A stretch of DNA of 64,000 nt. Source: Amycolatopsis rifamycinica (GTDB taxonomy: Bacteria > Actinomycetota > Actinomycetes > Mycobacteriales > Pseudonocardiaceae). The translations under genes were made by a program, and so were the position numbers. The stretch is from positions 124,001-188,000 of the forward strand of contig NZ_JMQI01000083.1 of the NCBI RefSeq assembly GCF_000695625.1, in the 5' to 3' direction. The number at the start of each line of letters is the position of its first letter. The stretch's first letter is position 1. Below are positions 56,778-64,000 of the stretch, in pieces. The notes beneath the pieces were generated by a model, which was not told the origin of the DNA, searched no databases, and saw only the letters and a list, made by a program, of their open reading frames with translations.

Positions 56778-58544
56778 ATGGCCAACCTGGTCAATCTCGA
56801 GTCGGTGAGCAAGTCCTACGGGGTGAAGCCGCTGCTGGACGGCGTCTCCCTCGGCGTCGCGGCGGGGCAGCGCATCGGCGTCGTCGGCCTCAACGGCGGC
56901 GGCAAGACCACCCTGCTGGAAGTCCTTTCCGGACTGTCCGAACCGGACTCCGGACGGGTGAGTCACGTCCGCGGCCTGCGGATGGCCGTGGTCACCCAGC
57001 GCACGGAACTCCCCGTGGGCAGCAGCGTCGGCGACGTCGTGCTCGAACGCTACGGCGCCGAGCACGAATGGGCCGCCGACGCCCGCGTGCGGTCCATTGT
57101 GGATGGCCTGGGGATCACCGCGATCGGGCTGGACACGCCGACGGCGAACCTCTCCGGTGGCGAGCGGCGCCGGGTCTCCCTGGCCGCCGCGCTGACCGGC
57201 GAGCTGGACCTGATCGTGCTGGACGAGCCGACCAACCACCTGGACGTCGAGGGTGTCCGCTGGCTCGCCGACCACCTGCTGGCCCGGAAGGTCGCCGTCG
57301 TGGTCGTCACGCACGACCGGTGGTTCCTCGACACCGTCGCGACCCTGACGTGGGAGGTCGCGAACGGCCGCGTCGAGCAGTACGAAGGCGGGTACGCCGA
57401 CTGGATCTTCGCCCGCGCCGAGCGCGCGCGGCTGGCCGCGACGGCCGAGGAGAAGCGGCAGAACCTCGCCCGCAAGGAGCTGGCGTGGCTGCGCCGTGGC
57501 CCGCAGGCGCGCTCGTCGAAGCCGCGTTACCGCATCGAGGCGGCCGAAGCGCTGATCGCCGACGTGCCGCCGCCGCGGGACTCCGTGGAGCTGCAGGCGT
57601 TCGCGAAGCGGCGGCTCGGGAAGACCGTGCTGGAGCTGGAAGACACGACCTACCAGGTCGGCGACCGGACGCTGCTCGACCACGTCACCTGGCGGATCGG
57701 CCCGGGCGACCGGATCGGCCTGGTCGGGGTGAACGGCTCGGGCAAGACGTCGCTGCTGAAGCTGCTGGGCGGCGACGTCGAGGGCTCGACCGGCCGCCGG
57801 ATCGAGGGCAAGACGGTCGCGCTCGCGCACCTGCGCCAGGAACTCGACGACCTGCCCGGCGACCTGCGCGTGCTGCAGGCGATCGAGCAGGTGGCCGGGC
57901 GCGTGGTGTTCGGCAAGCAGGAGATGACGGCGTCGCAGCTGGGCGAGAAGCTCGGCTTCCCGGCGGCCCGCCAGTGGACCCCGGTCGGAGACCTTTCCGG
58001 CGGCGAGCGCCGCCGCCTGCAGCTGTGCCGGCTGCTGATGGCCGAGCCGAACGTCCTGCTGCTCGACGAGCCGACGAACGACCTGGACATCGACACCCTG
58101 CAGCAGCTCGAGGACCTCCTCGACGGCTGGCCGGGCACGATGGTGGTGGTGTCGCACGACCGCTACCTGGTGGAGCGGGTGTGCGACACGATCGTCGCGC
58201 TGTTCGGCGACGGCCGCATCACCCACCTCCCGGGCGGCATCGAGGAGTACCTGAACCGCCGCGCCCTCGCCAAGGAGCCGGCGGCCGCGGCCCCGCCCAC
58301 GGCCGCCAAGGCCGAGGCGAAGAAGTCGGCGGCGGACCTGCGCGCGGCCCAGAAGGAGCTCGGCCGCCTGGAGCGCAAGCTCGACCAGCTGCACGCCAAG
58401 GAGGAGAAGCTCCACACGTCCCTGCTGGAGACGGCGACGGACCCGGCGAAGCTGATGGAGCTCAACGCCGAGCTGAAGGGCGTCCAAGGCGAGATCGAGG
58501 ACGTCGAGGGCCGCTGGCTGGAGACGTCCGAGCTGCTGGAATGA
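56778..58544 (+). CDS. ABC-F family ATPase (Uup-like)
   Basis: A 588-residue soluble protein with two ABC domains: Walker A GLNGGGKTT and GVNGSGKTS, signatures LSGGERRRVS and LSGGERRRLQ, Walker B LIVLDEPTNHLD and LLLDEPTNDLD. A linker helix with an interdomain arm (ARKELAWLRRGPQARSSK) and a C-terminal coiled coil (about 510-585) resemble Uup. ABC-F proteins act on the ribosome, and the resistance subgroup usually has longer linkers. It is in the ispE operon. Confidence 0.93.
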   Translation: MANLVNLESVSKSYGVKPLLDGVSLGVAAGQRIGVVGLNGGGKTTLLEVLSGLSEPDSGRVSHVRGLRMAVVTQRTELPVGSSVGDVVLERYGAEHEWAADARVRSIVDGLGITAIGLDTPTANLSGGERRRVSLAAALTGELDLIVLDEPTNHLDVEGVRWLADHLLARKVAVVVVTHDRWFLDTVATLTWEVANGRVEQYEGGYADWIFARAERARLAATAEEKRQNLARKELAWLRRGPQARSSKPRYRIEAAEALIADVPPPRDSVELQAFAKRRLGKTVLELEDTTYQVGDRTLLDHVTWRIGPGDRIGLVGVNGSGKTSLLKLLGGDVEGSTGRRIEGKTVALAHLRQELDDLPGDLRVLQAIEQVAGRVVFGKQEMTASQLGEKLGFPAARQWTPVGDLSGGERRRLQLCRLLMAEPNVLLLDEPTNDLDIDTLQQLEDLLDGWPGTMVVVSHDRYLVERVCDTIVALFGDGRITHLPGGIEEYLNRRALAKEPAAAAPPTAAKAEAKKSAADLRAAQKELGRLERKLDQLHAKEEKLHTSLLETATDPAKLMELNAELKGVQGEIEDVEGRWLETSELLE

Positions 58545-58545
58545 C

Positions 58546-59637
58546 TTAGCAGGCCGGCGGCGGCAGGACCGGCAGCTGGTCGCTGTCGGGTTGCAGGTAG
58601 ATGGTCGGTATGTACCCGAGCTCCTTGCCGTCCAAAGAGATCTTCACCCACACCTTGCTCTTGGTCACGCCACGGCTGCCGTCGAGTTCGGGATCGCCGA
58701 AGTCGATGCCGGTGGCGATCTGACAGACCAGGACGACCCGGGTCGAGTGTTCGAGGGTCGAGACCGGGTTCGACTCGGTGCGCGGCTGCGCGAAGACGGA
58801 CGCCCGCTTGGCCGCGGAGCCGACGTCGACGACGGCGGTTCTGGGACCGGGCGGCTGCGGCGTGCCGACAGTCACCGTCGTGGTGCTGCCGGTCGAGTAA
58901 CTCGGGTAGTACACGTCGCCCGAGACCCAACTAGCCACGCCGCTCAGGGCCACTGCGGCCACCGCGACGACACCGGCGACGACCAGGCCGATGGTGTGGC
59001 GGCGCAGCCGGGCTTTGAGCGGCCGCAGTTCCGCGTCGATGTCGAAGGCCGGCAGGGTGGGCTCGACCTGGCGCGCACGCTCAGCCGCCCTCGCGAATCT
59101 GGCTGTCCAGTTCCCGGCCTCGGCATCGGACAGGTGCATGGCTTGGAGCACGTCTTGGAGCATGGACATATCGGGCACCTGCTCCCCGCGCATCACCGAG
59201 GACAAGGTGCTCTTGCTCCAGCCGGACGTCTTCTCCAGCTTGTCCAGCGACAGGCCCTTGTTCCGCCGCTCGGCGTTCAACGCGGCCGCGGTCATCCGCA
59301 GCAGCTCTCGTTCGCCGCCTCCGGAGCCGCTCTCGGGCGTGACTTCCTTGCGCGCCCTGCGCTCGGCGTCCGCGTCCGTCCAGAGCCGTTCGAGGTGACC
59401 GGGGTCGCCTCCGGTCTTTTCGGCGAAGTCCCTCACGAGCTGCAGGCTGGGGAAGTGCTTGCCGTTCGTCACGCGGGAGATCGTGGACGCCGACGTATTG
59501 ACCTCATCTCCGAGCTCGCGGCCGGACCGGCCGGATTCGCCGAGCAGTCGCTTGAGCTCGTGGCTGAGCGCGGCTTCGGCCGCGCCCGGGTCGGCTGACC
59601 CGGATGCGGCCTCGGCGGCGGTGTCGTTCGTCGTCAC
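58546..59637 (-). CDS. Membrane-anchored regulator with two XRE-type HTH domains
   Basis: A 363-residue protein. The first HTH is at about residues 26-80 (GRELGDEVNTSASTISRVT), and the second at about 115-165 (LSLDKLEKTSGWSKSTLSSV). One membrane helix follows at about 218-240 (GLVVAGVVAVAAVALSGV), then an extracytoplasmic domain that may be SH3-like (KVWVKISLDGKELGYIPTIYLQPD). The plan suggests a one-component sensor linking the envelope to DNA. It overlaps by four bases the small membrane protein gene upstream. Confidence 0.82.
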   Translation of the reverse strand: MTTNDTAAEAASGSADPGAAEAALSHELKRLLGESGRSGRELGDEVNTSASTISRVTNGKHFPSLQLVRDFAEKTGGDPGHLERLWTDADAERRARKEVTPESGSGGGERELLRMTAAALNAERRNKGLSLDKLEKTSGWSKSTLSSVMRGEQVPDMSMLQDVLQAMHLSDAEAGNWTARFARAAERARQVEPTLPAFDIDAELRPLKARLRRHTIGLVVAGVVAVAAVALSGVASWVSGDVYYPSYSTGSTTTVTVGTPQPPGPRTAVVDVGSAAKRASVFAQPRTESNPVSTLEHSTRVVLVCQIATGIDFGDPELDGSRGVTKSKVWVKISLDGKELGYIPTIYLQPDSDQLPVLPPPAC

Positions 59638-59855
59638 CGGAGGACGACGTTCGGCGGTGTCGAGGTGTTACGGCCGAGGCGATCGGCGATCGTCGTCGCG
59701 ACCAGCCCCAGCGAACTCAGGAACGCGATCACGTCCTGCGGGGAGTGACCGGCCAGCACCAGCACCGCCGCGAAGACGAACACGACGACCACCACGACCG
59801 GAGACTCGGCGCAGAGTCCCGCCAGCCGGCGGCGGACAGGGGAAACGAGAACCAT
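59634..59855 (-). CDS. Small membrane protein coupled to the XRE regulator
   Basis: A 73-residue protein with one or two hydrophobic segments (SPVVVVVVFVFAAVLVLAG, then VIAFLSSLGLVATTIA). It ends in ATGA shared with the regulator gene, so the two are translated together. The function is unknown. It could modulate the regulator in the membrane. Confidence 0.65.
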   Translation of the reverse strand: MVLVSPVRRRLAGLCAESPVVVVVVFVFAAVLVLAGHSPQDVIAFLSSLGLVATTIADRLGRNTSTPPNVVLR

Positions 59856-60160
59856 GGCTTACTCCCGGGTGAGGGGTGATCGCCGGCTCGGCTGCCGGCG
59901 CTCTGGTTCCGATAGTGCGGTCCGGGCGAAGCCTGTTGGGGAGGATCGTGGTGCAACTTCGTCCGGCCTCCGGCGTTGCGAAGCCGGACGCAAGCTCACG
60001 CAATGCCGTGAAACGCGCAACGCCGTGGCCCAAGGGCTGCTGGTGAAAGGGATGAGCAGCGCTGCTCCGCGCCTGCAACGCCATGCAACACCTGATTCGA
60101 GCGTCGCCTGTTTCCGCTTTGCTCGGCGGACGTTGACGCCGAGACAGTAATGTTCCCGCC
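59856..60160. other. Divergent intergenic region
   Basis: 305 bases without a convincing gene. It contains the palindrome AGCAGCGCTGCT (about 60056) and several GCAAYGCCGTG-like repeats near 59998-60040. TAATGTTCCCGCCATG precedes the acyl-AMP ligase. An open frame here is compositionally unlike the neighbours and is rejected. Confidence 0.4.
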
Positions 60161-61849
60161 ATGAGCAGGTTCGTGGACACGCTCGTCGCCACCGCGACGA
60201 CGCGGGGGCAGCAGCGCGGCATGGTCACCGGGGAGCCGAAGGAGCCGGTCCGGCGGACCTGGGCCGAGGTGCACGACGAAGCCCGGCGGATCGCCGGCGG
60301 GCTCGTCTCGGCGGGGTTCCGGCCGGGAACGGCGGTCGGGGTGCTCGCCGCCGCGCCGGTGCTGATCGCGCCGACCGTGCAGGCCGTGTGGCTGGCCGGG
60401 GGCAGCGTCACCATGCTGCACCAGCCGACCCCGCGCACCGACCTCGCCGAATGGGCCGAGGACACCGTGCGGGTGCTCGGCATGATCGGCTCCGAGCTGG
60501 TGCTGCTGGGCGAGCCCTTCGACCAGCTCGCGCCCGTCCTGGAGCAGAAGGGCATCGGGTTCAAGCTCATCACCGAGCTGGCCGCAGCCGAGCCGCTCGC
60601 CGACGTCGTCTTCACCGACGAGGGCGACACCGCGCTCCTGCAGCTCACCAGTGGCTCGACCGCCGACCCCAAGGCCGTGCGGATCACCTACGGCAACCTG
60701 TACTCCAACGTCAAGGCCATGGTCGACCGCGCGGAGTTCGACTTCGACGTCGACGTGATGGTCTCCTGGCTGCCGACGTTCCACGACATGGGGATGGTCG
60801 GCTTCCTGACCGTGCCGATGACCTTCGGCGTCGAGCTGGTCAAGATTACGCCGGTCGAGTTCCTCTCCGGGCCGTTGATCTGGCCGGAGCTGATCACCAA
60901 GTACGGCGGCACCACCACGGCGGCGCCGAACTTCGCGTACGCCATCGTCGGGCGCCGGATGGCCCGCGTCGACGACGACAACGCCTACGACCTCTCGAAG
61001 CTGCGCATCGCCCTGAACGGTGCCGAGCCCATCGACGAGACCGCCGTCCAGACCTTTGTGGACGCCGGGGCTCGGTTCAAGATGCCCGCCGAGTGCGTCT
61101 TCCCCGCCTACGGCATGGCCGAGGCGACGCTGGCCGTGTCGTTCGCGCCGCTGTTCACCGGCCTCACCCTCGACGTCGTCGAAGCCGACGCGCTGGAGGC
61201 GGAGAACCGCGCGGTGCCGGTCCCGGAGGGCGACCCGCGGCGCGGCACCGACAGCGTCCGGTCGTTCGCGCTGCTCGGACGTCCCCTCGACGGGCTCGAG
61301 GCGGAAATCGTCGACGAGACGGGTGCGCGGCTCGGCGAGCGTCAGGTCGGCGAAATCCGGCTGCGCGGCGAGGCCGTGACGCCGGGCTACCTGACCATGG
61401 ACGGCCCGCTCGCGACGCAGGACGCGGACGGCTGGCTCAACACCGGCGACCTCGGCTATCTGGTGGACGGCCAGCTCGTCATCTGCGGCCGCCGCAAGGA
61501 CGTCATCATCATGGGCGGCCGCAACCTGTACCCGACGGACATCGAGCGCGCGGCGACCTCGGTCGAGGGGGTGCGCGCGGGCAACGCGGTGGCCGTCCGC
61601 CTGGACGCGGGCAGCCGCCGCGAGCGGTTCGCGGTGGTCGTGGAGTCGAAGCTGGCGGGGGACGCCGAGGCGGAGAAGAACCTGATGAAGCAGGTGTCGG
61701 CCCGCGTCCGCGACGCGGTCGACATGCGGCCGTACGCGGTGCTGGTGCTGCCGGCGGGCAGCCTCCCGAAGACGCCGTCGGGCAAGGTCAAGCGCGCGGC
61801 GACCGCCCAGCAGTTCGCGGACCGGATCAAGAAGAACGCGGACGCCTGA
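60161..61849 (+). CDS. Fatty acyl-AMP/CoA ligase (FadD/Pks16-like)
   Basis: A 562-residue AMP-binding enzyme with LLQLTSGSTADPKAVRITYGN (A3, seen in parts), SWLPTFHDMGMVG typical of fatty acyl-AMP ligases, FPAYGMAEATLAV (A5), NTGDLGYL (A7) and the final KTPSGKVKR. FAALs make acyl-adenylates for polyketide or lipopeptide loading. It holds the position of M. tuberculosis pks16 (Rv1013) between ispE and pth. No polyketide synthase is nearby. Confidence 0.88.
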   Translation: MSRFVDTLVATATTRGQQRGMVTGEPKEPVRRTWAEVHDEARRIAGGLVSAGFRPGTAVGVLAAAPVLIAPTVQAVWLAGGSVTMLHQPTPRTDLAEWAEDTVRVLGMIGSELVLLGEPFDQLAPVLEQKGIGFKLITELAAAEPLADVVFTDEGDTALLQLTSGSTADPKAVRITYGNLYSNVKAMVDRAEFDFDVDVMVSWLPTFHDMGMVGFLTVPMTFGVELVKITPVEFLSGPLIWPELITKYGGTTTAAPNFAYAIVGRRMARVDDDNAYDLSKLRIALNGAEPIDETAVQTFVDAGARFKMPAECVFPAYGMAEATLAVSFAPLFTGLTLDVVEADALEAENRAVPVPEGDPRRGTDSVRSFALLGRPLDGLEAEIVDETGARLGERQVGEIRLRGEAVTPGYLTMDGPLATQDADGWLNTGDLGYLVDGQLVICGRRKDVIIMGGRNLYPTDIERAATSVEGVRAGNAVAVRLDAGSRRERFAVVVESKLAGDAEAEKNLMKQVSARVRDAVDMRPYAVLVLPAGSLPKTPSGKVKRAATAQQFADRIKKNADA

Positions 61850-61863
61850 CCAAGCCCAGGCCC

Positions 61864-61951
61864 GGCACTTTCACGTGAAAGTGCCCACCTGGGCCCGGCA
61901 CTTTCACGTGAAAGTGCCCACCTGGGGGCGGCACTTTCACGTGAAAGTGCC
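61864..61951. repeat. Three 33-bp repeats, each a 22-bp perfect palindrome
   Basis: GGCACTTTCAC followed directly by its reverse complement begins at 61864, 61897 and 61930, a strict 33-bp step, separated by CACCTGGG-type spacers. It lies between convergent genes and may also act as a bidirectional terminator. Each palindrome is centred on CACGTG. Confidence 0.92.
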
Positions 61952-61954
61952 GCT

Positions 61955-62311
61955 TCAGCGTTGCTGGACGCGGATGGCGCGGAGGGTGGGCGGGGCGGCG
62001 CGCTCGGTGGTGGCTTCCGGTGCCGTGCGGGCGCCCGGGAGGTTCGGGGCCTGGCCGGTACGGGTGGCGAGCTGGCTCTCCACCGCGTCGAGGAACTCGT
62101 CGACTTCGCGCTCGTCGTAGCCGCGCTTGCCGATCAGCGGCTTCGCGAACATCACGTGGTGGACTTCGGCGGCGGTCAGGTCGTCCTCGTCGGCGAGCGT
62201 ATTGGCGATCCGCCGGACGAACGCGTCGACCTCGTGCTTCGCGTAACCACGGCGGCCGATCGGGGCGTTACCGAAGGTGACCTCGGCGAGGTCTTCGGCG
62301 GTGAACGACAT
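61955..62311 (-). CDS. Small protein with two DivIVA-type motifs
   Basis: A 118-residue protein with two copies of the DivIVA N-terminal signature: FGNAPIGRRGYAKHEVDAF and FAKPLIGKRGYDEREVDEF, each followed by a short helix. DivIVA/Wag31 proteins sense curved membrane at poles and septa through such a motif near RGY. A full coiled coil is missing, and a basic tail (residues 85-118) follows. The ATG at 62311 is chosen. It may bind Wag31 or the membrane. The last codons abut the palindrome array. Confidence 0.8.
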   Translation of the reverse strand: MSFTAEDLAEVTFGNAPIGRRGYAKHEVDAFVRRIANTLADEDDLTAAEVHHVMFAKPLIGKRGYDEREVDEFLDAVESQLATRTGQAPNLPGARTAPEATTERAAPPTLRAIRVQQR

Positions 62312-62482
62312 GGAACTCTCCGATTCCGGGTTGGGCGGGTGCGAACTCCCGTACACCGTCCTAACCCGTGAACAGGCTTCCCGAAAGGGCTAAGCCCCAA
62401 CCTCACCCCGACGGGCAGCCTCACGCCCGCCTTCGGGTGATTCCGCGCTACCCCGCGCTGTGTGGCGGGGTTCACACGACGG

Positions 62483-62800
62483 TCAGCTGCGGCCGAACCA
62501 CTTCCGGGGGCCCTGCGGCCGCTGCGGCTCGACGGCGGCCGGCTTGGGGTTGCGCAGTGCCACCAGCGCCGCCTCGGCCTCGTCGAGGAACAGGTCGACC
62601 TGGGCCTGGTCGTAGCTGCGCATGCCGACCGGCATGATCGTGAATTCGACGTAGTGGATGTCGTCCGGGGTGAGGATGTTCCGCCCGGCCAGTGCCTCGG
62701 CGATGAGGTCGAGGAAGGCGTCCACCTCGTCCTCGTTGTAGCCGCGACGGCCGAACCGGGGTTTGCCGAAGGCGATCGACCGGGCTTCGTCCGGAGTCAT
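62483..62800 (-). CDS. Small protein with two DivIVA-type motifs, paralogue
   Basis: A 105-residue protein built like the gene downstream: FGKPRFGRRGYNEDEVDAF and, more diverged, FTIMPVGMRSYDQAQVDLF. It ends in a short basic tail with KWFGRS. The two genes probably arose by duplication. The role is inferred only from the motif. It lies 21 bases downstream of pth. Confidence 0.8.
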   Translation of the reverse strand: MTPDEARSIAFGKPRFGRRGYNEDEVDAFLDLIAEALAGRNILTPDDIHYVEFTIMPVGMRSYDQAQVDLFLDEAEAALVALRNPKPAAVEPQRPQGPRKWFGRS

Positions 62801-62821
62801 GGCTTCACCTCGCCACCCATG

Positions 62822-63415
62822 TCAGCCCGCGTGGAAGGCGTTCTGCGCGGCCGCGAGGCCGGTGCCGATCAGCGCTTCGGTCGCGTCCGCGCACCGATCC
62901 ACCTCCAGCGGGAGTTCCTTGCGCTCGACCGTCGAAAAGTCCTTCAGCACGAAGTCCGCGGGGTCCTGGCGGCCGGGCGGGCGGCCGATGCCGAACCGCA
63001 CCCGGTAGTAGTCGCGGGTGCCCAGTGACTTCGTGATCGAGCGGAGCCCGTTGTGCCCGTTGTCGCCGCCGCCCAGCTTCAGCTTCAGCGCGCCGAAGTC
63101 GACGTCGAGCTCGTCGTGCACCACGACGATGCCGGACGGCTCCACCTTGTAGAACCGCGCCGCCCCGACCACCGGGCCGCCGGAGAGGTTCATGTACGAA
63201 CGCGGCTTCACCAGCACGACGCGGCGGCCGGCCAGCCGGCCCTCGAGCACGTCGCCGCCGGTCTTGTGCGCCTTGAACTTGCCGCCGATGCGGGCGGCCA
63301 GCTCGTCCAGCACCATGAACCCGACGTTGTGCCGGTTTCCGGCGTACTGGGGCCCGGGATTGCCGAGGCCGGCGAGCAGGATCAGCTCGCCGGCCCCGGG
63401 CAGGTCTTCGGTCAT
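62822..63415 (-). CDS. pth: Peptidyl-tRNA hydrolase
   Basis: A 197-residue enzyme that frees tRNA from stalled peptidyl-tRNA. It contains GLGNPGPQYAGNRHNVGF with the catalytic His, KPRSYMNLSG, HDELDVDFG and GGGDNGHNGLRSI. It lies nine bases after rplY on the same strand, the conserved rplY-pth unit (Rv1015c-Rv1014c). Confidence 0.95.
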   Translation of the reverse strand: MTEDLPGAGELILLAGLGNPGPQYAGNRHNVGFMVLDELAARIGGKFKAHKTGGDVLEGRLAGRRVVLVKPRSYMNLSGGPVVGAARFYKVEPSGIVVVHDELDVDFGALKLKLGGGDNGHNGLRSITKSLGTRDYYRVRFGIGRPPGRQDPADFVLKDFSTVERKELPLEVDRCADATEALIGTGLAAAQNAFHAG

Positions 63416-63424
63416 GCTCAGATG

Positions 63425-64000
63425 CTATTCGGCGGCTTCGGCCGACTCTTCGCCCGCTTCGGCCTCGTCGTCGCTCTCTTCACGCTGCGGCTCGTTGACG
63501 GCCACGACCAGCGACTCCGGGTCGGTGACCAGGGTCGCGCCCTGCGGCAGCTCGACCTGGCCGGCCAGGACCTGGGAACCGATCTCGAGGCCCTCGATCG
63601 AGACCTCGAACTGCTCCGGGATGTGCAGCGCCTCGACCTCGACCTGCAGGGTGTCGACGTCCTGGTTGACCAGGCCGCCGGGGCCGGGGTTGCCGGTCAC
63701 GACGACGGGGACGTCGACGACGATCTTCTCGCCGCGCTTCACGACCAGCAGGTCGACGTGCTCGATGTAGTTCTTCAGCGGGTGGACCACGATGGTCTTG
63801 GTCAGCGCCAGCTCGACCGAGCCCTCCAGGTCCAGGGTGATGACGGCGTTCGAGCCGTTCTCGCGCACGACGCGGGCGAACTCGATCGCCGGCAGCGCGA
63901 AGTGCCGCGGGTCCGACCCGTGGCCGTAGAGAACGGCGGGGATCTTGCCGGCGCGACGCGTGCGGCGCGCGGCGCCCTTGCCGAACTCGGTGCGCGGCTC
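63425..64000 (-). CDS. rplY: 50S ribosomal protein L25 (Ctc form), 5' end missing
   Basis: The gene runs off the right edge, and only a few N-terminal residues are missing. The visible 192 residues begin EPRTEFGKGAARRTRRAGKI, continue through IPAVLYGHGSDPRHFALP, and include the C-terminal Ctc domain (LEVGSQV-type region around GLEIGSQVLAGQVELP) and an acidic tail. L25 binds 5S rRNA. It is the first gene of the rplY-pth unit. Confidence 0.95.
   Translation of the reverse strand, partial: EPRTEFGKGAARRTRRAGKIPAVLYGHGSDPRHFALPAIEFARVVRENGSNAVITLDLEGSVELALTKTIVVHPLKNYIEHVDLLVVKRGEKIVVDVPVVVTGNPGPGGLVNQDVDTLQVEVEALHIPEQFEVSIEGLEIGSQVLAGQVELPQGATLVTDPESLVVAVNEPQREESDDEAEAGEESAEAAE

Noticed and set aside
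61864..61951. CRISPR array
   Set aside because: The spacers are 11 bp and nearly identical, and the repeat is a complete palindrome.

Overview
The window looks like chromosomal DNA of a high-GC actinomycete of the Pseudonocardiaceae, most likely Amycolatopsis or a close relative. The evidence is the very high GC content, frequent GTG starts, leaderless-type promoters, an intrinsic vanHAX cluster, ALF-repeat and Rpf proteins, and a housekeeping gene order matching actinobacteria. From general knowledge, the order glp/moeA - rimJ - sepX, pmt - rsmI, pabB, metG, tatD - rpfB - rsmA - ispE, an acyl-AMP ligase, pth, rplY parallels the M. tuberculosis block from about Rv0994 to Rv1015c. Both window ends cut through a gene: glp on the left and rplY on the right.

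Layout. 1-3 kb: conserved backbone with a gephyrin-like MoeA homologue (Glp), a RimJ-type acetyltransferase, the division protein SepX/GlpR and tRNA-Ala(CGC). 3-39 kb: a long accessory stretch that interrupts the backbone. It begins with a HEAT-like protein and a protein with a candidate His/Cys peptidase domain. A complete glycopeptide-resistance module follows: vanH-vanA-vanX forward, vanS-vanR reverse, vanY forward. vanH and vanY share a 47-bp promoter block preceded by TATC repeats 11 bp apart, and each ATG lies at the same distance from it, so they very probably form one VanR regulon. Next come a secreted protein, a P450, a degenerate PAS-GGDEF-EAL protein, a drug/metabolite exporter, an MMPL transporter with its own regulator, several small regulator/enzyme pairs with visible operators, a large secreted ALF-repeat/coiled-coil protein with a lipoprotein partner, a GH20 hexosaminidase with a DasR-like site, an acyl-CoA synthetase, and a kinase with N-terminal membrane segments.

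39-64 kb: the backbone resumes. It holds pmt and rsmI (divergent), a TetR/quinone-oxidoreductase pair with a perfect operator, pabB, a degenerate GH25-like protein, a PadR-controlled ABC exporter, metG-tatD, rpfB with a long leader, and rsmA. Between rsmA and ispE sits a SAM (S-box type) riboswitch, then a 30-residue cysteine-type leader peptide whose Shine-Dalgarno overlaps the closing helix of the riboswitch, then a solitary MetN-NIL protein that lacks key ATPase residues. I consider this the most novel element. ispE, an ASCH protein, an ABC-F protein, a membrane-anchored double-HTH regulator, an acyl-AMP ligase, two small DivIVA-motif proteins, pth and rplY complete the window.

Recurring regulatory features are TAGGCT/TAGGAT-N6-GTG leaderless-type starts (pmt, rsmI, rsmA, ispE), palindrome arrays with helical phasing (21-bp units before rsmA, 33-bp units after the acyl-AMP ligase), and perfect hairpin terminators. 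No rRNA, CRISPR array, insertion sequence, prophage or secondary-metabolite assembly line was seen.
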